Source: Streptomyces flavotricini (GTDB lineage: Bacteria; Actinomycetota; Actinomycetes; Streptomycetales; Streptomycetaceae). From it: a DNA stretch of 64,000 nt. The stretch's first letter is position 1, and every line of letters starts with the position of its first letter. Where the stretch lies: positions 6,123,614-6,187,613 of the forward strand of contig NZ_JAINUL010000001.1 of NCBI RefSeq assembly GCF_020639365.1. The letters are read 5' to 3'. The notes below the pieces were generated by a model. It ran no database searches. It saw only the letters and a list, made by a program, of their open reading frames with translations, and had not been told where the DNA came from. A program made the translations under genes and the position numbers. Positions 59,987-64,000 of this stretch are shown piece after piece.

Positions 59987-60721
59987 GTGACGGATGCGGA
60001 TGCGGATGCGGGCGGCGGGGCGGGAGCGGGCGGCACGGCGGAGCAGAGCGCGGAGATCGGCTCGCGGCTGAACTGGCTGCGGGCCGGGGTGCTCGGCGCG
60101 AACGACGGGATCATCTCCACCGCCGGGCTGGTGGTGGGCGTGGCCGGGGCCACCACCTCGCGCGCGTCGATCCTGGCCGCGGGGGTGGCCGGACTGCTGG
60201 CGGGGTCGCTGTCGATGGCGGCGGGGGAGTACGTCTCGGTGAGCTCCCAGCGGGACTCCGAACGGGCCGCGCTGGAGATGGAGCGGCGGGAGCTGGCCGA
60301 GGACCCGCAGGCGGAGCTGGCGGAACTGACGGAGCTGCTGGAGGCCAGAGGACTGAACCGGGACCTCGCGCGGGAGGCGGCGGTGCAGCTCACGGAGCGG
60401 GACGCCCTGAAGGCCCACGCGCGGGTGGAGCTCGGGATCGACCCCGACGTGCTGGCGAACCCCTGGCACGCGGCGTTCGCGAGCCTGATCGCGTTCACGG
60501 TGGGGGCGCTGCTGCCGCTGCTGGCGATCGCGCTGCCGGGGCCGTCGGAGCGGGTGCCGGTGACCGTGGCGGCGGTGCTGGCGGCGCTGACGCTGTGCGG
60601 GGTGATCAGCGCCCGCCTGGGCGGTGCCCCTCCCGGCCGGGCGGTCCTGCGCAACGTCATCGGCGGCGCGCTGGCGATGGGAGTCACGTACGGGGTCGGA
60701 ACCTGGCTCGGCACGTCCTGA
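59987..60721 (+). CDS. VIT1/CCC1-family transporter
   Basis: A 244-residue member of the vacuolar iron transporter family, which moves Fe(II) or Mn(II). The first helix carries GVLGANDGIISTAGLVVGVAGA, and the second region MAAGEYVSVSSQRDSERAAL is the typical family motif. An acidic/Glu-rich cytoplasmic metal-binding domain follows (MERRELAEDPQAELAELTEL), then three C-terminal helices. GTG 59987 (VTDADADAGGG). It is divergent from the phosphatase gene. In bacteria such proteins probably export or sequester iron. Confidence 0.93.
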   Translation: MTDADADAGGGAGAGGTAEQSAEIGSRLNWLRAGVLGANDGIISTAGLVVGVAGATTSRASILAAGVAGLLAGSLSMAAGEYVSVSSQRDSERAALEMERRELAEDPQAELAELTELLEARGLNRDLAREAAVQLTERDALKAHARVELGIDPDVLANPWHAAFASLIAFTVGALLPLLAIALPGPSERVPVTVAAVLAALTLCGVISARLGGAPPGRAVLRNVIGGALAMGVTYGVGTWLGTS

Positions 60722-60737
60722 CCGGCATCATGGGGGC

Positions 60738-61631
60738 ATGCGCATCGGCATCAGTGGTTCCAGCGGGCTCATCGGGCAGGCCCTCGTACGGTCCCTGCGG
60801 GCGGACGGGCACGAGGTGGTGCGGTTCGTACGACGTACGCCCTCCGCCCCCGACGAGGCGCAGTGGGATCCGCGGCGCGGATACGTGGACCCCGCCGGGC
60901 TCGCCGGCTGCGGGGCCGTCGTCCACCTCGCCGGGGCCGGGGTCGGCGAACACCGGTGGACCGCCGCGTACAAGAAGGAGATCCGCGACAGCCGGGTGCA
61001 GGGGACCGCGGCCATGGCCCGGGCGATCGCCGCGCTCGACGCGCCGCCCGCCGTCTTCGTCTGCGGCACCGCCGTCGGCTACTACGGCGACACCGGCGAG
61101 CGCGCCGTCGACGAGCAGGCCCCCGCCGGGCAGGGCTTCCTGCCCGAGGTCTGCGTCGACTGGGAGGCGGCCGCGGCCCCCGCCCAGCTGGCCGGCGTAC
61201 GGACGGTCTTCGCCCGGACGGGACTGGTCGTCGCCGCGGAGGGCGGGGCCTGGGGCAGGCTGTTCCCGATCTTCAAGGCCGGGATCGGCGGCCGGCTCGG
61301 CGACGGCCGGCAGTACTGGTCGTTCATCTCCCTGCACGACGAGATCGCCGCCCTGCGGCACGCCATCGACACGCCCGGGCTGTCCGGCCCCGTCAACCTG
61401 ACCGCCCCCGAGCCGCTGACCAACCGGGAGGTCACCGCCGCGATGGGTCGCGTACTGCACCGGCCGACGCTGTGCGCGGTACCGGCCCCCGCCCTGCGCC
61501 TCGTGCTCGGGGAGTTCGCCGGGGACGTGCTCGGCAGTCAGCGGGTGCGCCCCGCCCGGCTGTTGGAGTCCGGCTTCACCTTCCGGCACCCGGGGATCGA
61601 GGAGTCGATCCGGGCCGCGCTGGCCCGATAG
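60738..61631 (+). CDS. TIGR01777-family SDR-like epimerase
   Basis: A 297-residue extended short-chain dehydrogenase-like protein (MRIGISGSSGLIGQALVRSL; nucleotide-binding GSSGLIG). It has HLAGAGVGEHRW, SAVGYYG-like GTAVGYYGDTGER and a C-terminal DUF1731 segment (VLGEFAGDVLGSQRV, P..LL..GF). Family members are annotated as cell-division inhibitor SulA-like, but this rests on distant homology; epimerase or reductase activity is equally likely. ATG 60738, 16 nt past the VIT1-type gene, so probably one transcript. Confidence 0.92.
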   Translation: MRIGISGSSGLIGQALVRSLRADGHEVVRFVRRTPSAPDEAQWDPRRGYVDPAGLAGCGAVVHLAGAGVGEHRWTAAYKKEIRDSRVQGTAAMARAIAALDAPPAVFVCGTAVGYYGDTGERAVDEQAPAGQGFLPEVCVDWEAAAAPAQLAGVRTVFARTGLVVAAEGGAWGRLFPIFKAGIGGRLGDGRQYWSFISLHDEIAALRHAIDTPGLSGPVNLTAPEPLTNREVTAAMGRVLHRPTLCAVPAPALRLVLGEFAGDVLGSQRVRPARLLESGFTFRHPGIEESIRAALAR

Positions 61632-61695
61632 CCCCGGCCGCGCCGGCACCGATGGGCCCGGGCCGCGCCGGCCCGATGGCCCCGGGCCGCGCCGT
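61627..61695. repeat. Three imperfect 24-bp tandem repeats
   Basis: Units starting GATAGCCCCGGCCGCGCC (61627), GATGGGCCCGGGCCGCGCC (61651) and GATGGCCCCGGGCCGCGCC (61675) follow each other every 24 bp, beginning at the stop codon of the SDR-like gene. They may fold into stable hairpins. Confidence 0.8.
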
Positions 61696-61718
61696 GGGGG
61701 AGGCGCCCACCGCCCCCG

Positions 61719-61774
61719 TGCGACCGGCTGTGACCCGGATGCGACCGGTGTGCGACCGGAGTTGGCCGTAATAC
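61719..61774 (+). promoter_or_regulatory. Four phased direct repeats TGYGACC plus a -10-like hexamer
   Basis: TGCGACC at 61719, TGTGACC at 61729, TGCGACC at 61740 and TGCGACC at 61751 recur every 10-11 bp on one DNA face. TAATAC at 61769-61774 follows 11 nt after the last heptamer, like SARP- or OmpR/PhoP-type promoters. It precedes the FAD oxidoreductase gene by 82 nt. Confidence 0.6.
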
Positions 61775-61855
61775 CCCACCGAACTCGGGTTCCCCTGGAG
61801 CCCGTTGGGGGAAGGAGGATTCCCACACAGCCGCGCCGACCTCGGGGAGGGGCAC

Positions 61856-63112
61856 GTGCTCACCAGCTCGCACCGCACCGCACAGCACGCGGACGTCGTC
61901 ATCGTAGGAGCCGGAGTCTCAGGACTCGCGGCGGCGCACCACCTGATCGCGGCAGGGGTCACGGTCACCGTCCTGGAGGCCGCGGACGATCCCGGCGGCC
62001 GGATGGCCACCGAGGACGTCGACGGATTCCGCCTGGACCGGATCGGACAGCTGCTCAACACCTCGTACACCGAGCTCGACCGGACCCCAGGCCTGGCCGG
62101 CCTGGTCCTGCGGCCCTTCGCGCCGGGGGTTCTCGTCCACACCGACGGCCGGCAGTCGCGCGCCGGGGCGCTGACCCCGGCCCGCGCGCTGGCCAGCGGA
62201 TCCTTCGACCAGGCCCGGCTCAGCGCCTACCTCGGCCGGCTCGCCGCCCTGCCGGTGGAACGCGTACTGGCCCGCCCCGAGCGCACCGCGCTCGCCGCCC
62301 TGCGCTCCCGGGCCCTCGGCGCGACCCTGCGCCCCCTGCTCACCGCCCTGCTCCGCGATCCGGAGCTCACCACCTCCAGCCGGGTCGCCGACCTGGCCCT
62401 GCGCACCTTCGCCCGCGGCCGGCTCGCCGTGCCCGAGGGCGGGGCAGCGACCCTGCCCGAACTCCTCGCCGCCACCCTGCCGCCCGGCACGGTGCGCACC
62501 GGGGTCCGGGTCCGGTCGGTGGCGACCAAGCTGGTCACCACCGAGGAGCACGGCGACTTCAGCTGCCGCTCCGCCGTCCTCGCCACCGGGGCGCGGGCCG
62601 CGGCCGAACTGCTGCCCGGACTGCGGGTGCCGGCGTTCCACGAGGTCACCGTCATCCACCACGCCACCGCCGCCCCGCTCCCGTGGGACGGCTCGCTCCT
62701 GCTCGACGGCGATCCGCGCTGGCCCGTCGCGCACACCGCCGTGATGAGCGCGGTCGACCCGACGCGGGCCCCGGCCGGCCGGAGCCTGGTCACCACGACC
62801 GTGCTCGGCCCGCCGCCGCCCGCCCGCACGGTCGCCTCGCGCCTGGCCCGGCTGTACGAGACCGGCACCCGCGACTGGGAGCTGCTGGCCGTCCACCACG
62901 CCCCGGAGGCCGTACCGGCGATGCCGCCGCCGTACGACCTGCGCCGGCCGGTCCGGGTCCTGGCCGGGCTGTACGTGTGCGGCGACCACCGCGACTCCAA
63001 CACCGTCCAGGGGGCGCTGCACTCGGCCCGCCGCGCCGCCACCGCCGTACTGCGCGACTTCGGCATCCGGCTGCCGGCGAGCGCGGAGCCCGCCGTCCGG
63101 GCGGTGGCCTGA
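61856..63112 (+). CDS. FAD-dependent amine-oxidase-like oxidoreductase
   Basis: A 418-residue FAD/NAD(P)-binding protein. The Rossmann motif VVIVGAGVSGLAAAHHLIAA is at about 13-32, followed by the second dinucleotide strand TVLEAADDPGGRMAT. A later FAD-contact motif is LYVCGDHRDSNTVQGALHSA. This matches flavin-containing amine oxidases and carotenoid-desaturase-like enzymes. GTG 61856 follows GGGGAGGGG; ATG-less extension from 61805 is possible. Its upstream region has four phased direct repeats. Substrate unknown. Confidence 0.9.
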   Translation: MLTSSHRTAQHADVVIVGAGVSGLAAAHHLIAAGVTVTVLEAADDPGGRMATEDVDGFRLDRIGQLLNTSYTELDRTPGLAGLVLRPFAPGVLVHTDGRQSRAGALTPARALASGSFDQARLSAYLGRLAALPVERVLARPERTALAALRSRALGATLRPLLTALLRDPELTTSSRVADLALRTFARGRLAVPEGGAATLPELLAATLPPGTVRTGVRVRSVATKLVTTEEHGDFSCRSAVLATGARAAAELLPGLRVPAFHEVTVIHHATAAPLPWDGSLLLDGDPRWPVAHTAVMSAVDPTRAPAGRSLVTTTVLGPPPPARTVASRLARLYETGTRDWELLAVHHAPEAVPAMPPPYDLRRPVRVLAGLYVCGDHRDSNTVQGALHSARRAATAVLRDFGIRLPASAEPAVRAVA

Positions 63113-63127
63113 GAACCATCACGGACC

Positions 63128-63156
63128 GGGCCCGGTTCCCCCGCGGAACCGGGCCC
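63128..63156. terminator. Convergent terminator hairpin
   Basis: GGGCCCGGTTCC (63128-63139) and GGAACCGGGCCC (63145-63156), perfect 12-bp stem and 5-nt loop, between the FAD oxidoreductase gene and the convergent regulator. Confidence 0.8.
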
Positions 63157-63209
63157 ACGCCCGTGCCCGTACGGCCTGCGACAGCGCCCCCGCCCGTGCG
63201 CGGACCTGC

Positions 63210-64000
63210 CTACGACAGCGCCGCCACCCGGTCCCGGTACGTCCGCACCGCCGAGGCCTCCCGGTACGGCTCCAGCCGCCGTTCGAAGTCCCGTACGTAC
63301 TCCACCGCGCGCACCGACCGCATCTCCATCGCCTGCTGCGCCGCCTCCGCGCCCAGCGCGCACGCCTGGTCCAGCTCGCCCAGTCCCAGCCGCGCCGTCG
63401 CCAGCACCACCCGGCAGAACAGCCGCGAGCGCGCGAACCCGGGCGCCCGCAGCTGCAGCGACCGCTCCGCGTGCTGAGCCGAGGCCCGGTACTGCTGCAG
63501 GTCCCGGTGGCAGTGCCCGAACTCGTCCGCCAGCTGCCCCTCGTCGAACAACCGCGCCCAGTGCGGTACGTCGTCCCCCGGCCGGGCCGCGCCCAGCGCC
63601 CGCTCGGCCCGCACCAGCGAGGCCGTCGCCGCCCGTACCTCGCCCAGCACCGCGTGCCCGCGCGCCTCCGCCGAGTGCAGCAGCGCCTGCACCACCGGCG
63701 GCGGCCCCGAGCCGACGCCCTGCTGCGCGACGCGGGCCAGCTGCACCGCCTCCCGGCCGTGACCCAGGTAGACCGCCTGCCGGCTCATGGTCACCAGCAC
63801 GTACGAGCCGTACGGCCGGTCCCCGGCGGCCTGCGCCAACCGCAGGGCCTGCACGAAGTAGCGCTGGGCGAGCCCGTGCGCGGCGATGTCGTACGAGGTC
63901 CAGCCCGCGAGCCGGGTCAGGTCGGCCGCGGCCGAGAAGAGCCGGCGCCCGGTGGTCTCCCCGTACGTGCCGCGCAGCATCGGCTCGGCCTCGTGCTCCA
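63210..64000 (-). CDS. TPR-containing transcriptional regulator, C-terminal fragment
   Basis: The gene enters from the right edge; about 263 C-terminal residues are visible, without a start codon in this window. The sequence is a chain of tetratricopeptide-like helices (YFVQALRLAQAAGDR, VYLGHGREAVQLARVAQQG, QYRASAQHAERSLQLRAP, LGLGELDQACALGAEAAQQA). This matches the C-terminal part of Streptomyces regulators with an N-terminal helix-turn-helix and TPR region that influence secondary metabolism. The DNA-binding part must lie beyond 64000. In many Streptomyces lipB, lipA and glnA lie just further on; that is expectation, not seen. Confidence 0.85.
   Translation of the reverse strand, partial: EHEAEPMLRGTYGETTGRRLFSAAADLTRLAGWTSYDIAAHGLAQRYFVQALRLAQAAGDRPYGSYVLVTMSRQAVYLGHGREAVQLARVAQQGVGSGPPPVVQALLHSAEARGHAVLGEVRAATASLVRAERALGAARPGDDVPHWARLFDEGQLADEFGHCHRDLQQYRASAQHAERSLQLRAPGFARSRLFCRVVLATARLGLGELDQACALGAEAAQQAMEMRSVRAVEYVRDFERRLEPYREASAVRTYRDRVAALS

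Noticed and set aside
1..64000. tRNA, rRNA, riboswitch or CRISPR array
   Set aside because: I looked in the intergenic gaps and found no cloverleaf, conserved rRNA, known riboswitch core or spaced repeat array; a covariance-model search would settle this.

Overview
The window is high-G+C actinobacterial DNA with very strong third-position G/C bias, frequent GTG starts, many 1-4 nt start/stop overlaps and a gene set typical of Streptomyces: glnA2, glnE and glnII of nitrogen metabolism, a malEFG maltose uptake locus with LacI-type repressors, secreted amylolytic enzymes, and an XRE/DUF397 pair. I read it as a chromosomal segment of a Streptomyces or close relative. No rRNA, tRNA, CRISPR array, prophage or transposase was seen.

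Layout. 1-6.7 kb is an envelope and metal-handling block: a truncated Pro-rich protein, a Tat-exported lipoprotein multicopper oxidase paired with a DUF6153 membrane protein behind a candidate CsoR-like operator, a DUF998 membrane protein and hydrolase, a two-CBS protein, and a DUF3105/DUF305 pair. 6.8-16.5 kb holds glnA2, two tandem PIG-L deacetylases (the second broken by a 26-bp tandem duplication) and glnE. 16.5-25.2 kb is mixed: a secreted protein, a wHTH protein, an overlapping XRE-DUF397-HEAT trio, a TetR regulator divergent from a permease and an amidohydrolase with a clear operator between them, and a PAP2 membrane protein.

25.2-42.6 kb is a maltodextrin and starch island. A GH13 alpha-glucosidase and LacI regulator on the minus strand face malE-malF-malG-GH13-LacI on the plus strand, so the glucosidase/repressor pair is present twice. 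A secreted alpha-amylase with CBM20 and a 1780-residue two-catalytic-domain amylopullulanase follow. Shared CTTGC-type operators tie the amylase promoter to the mal promoter. Secreted enzymes would cut starch and pullulan, MalEFG would import the maltodextrins (no ATPase gene is present, so a shared ATPase is inferred), and cytoplasmic GH13 enzymes would release glucose.

42.6-51.1 kb has a GNAT, a TetR followed by a ferredoxin-reductase/ferritin-like enzyme pair, a large lipoprotein, a membrane-anchored sigma-like hybrid, a protein tyrosine phosphatase and a rhomboid-like protein. 51.1-54.1 kb has a Met/His-rich membrane protein with a PepSY protein and an orphan OmpR-type wHTH regulator. 54.5-64 kb holds glnII with a candidate GlnR box, an oxidoreductase, small membrane proteins, an ArsC-like protein, a SpoIIE-type phosphatase, a VIT1-family transporter, an SDR-like protein, an FAD oxidoreductase whose promoter carries four phased direct repeats, and the 3' part of a TPR regulator cut by the right edge.

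Most notable are the 26-bp duplication breaking a PIG-L gene, the duplicated glucosidase/repressor pair, a complete di-iron ligand pattern in a protein normally called a hydrolase, phased repeats upstream of the FAD enzyme, and several clean palindromic operators.
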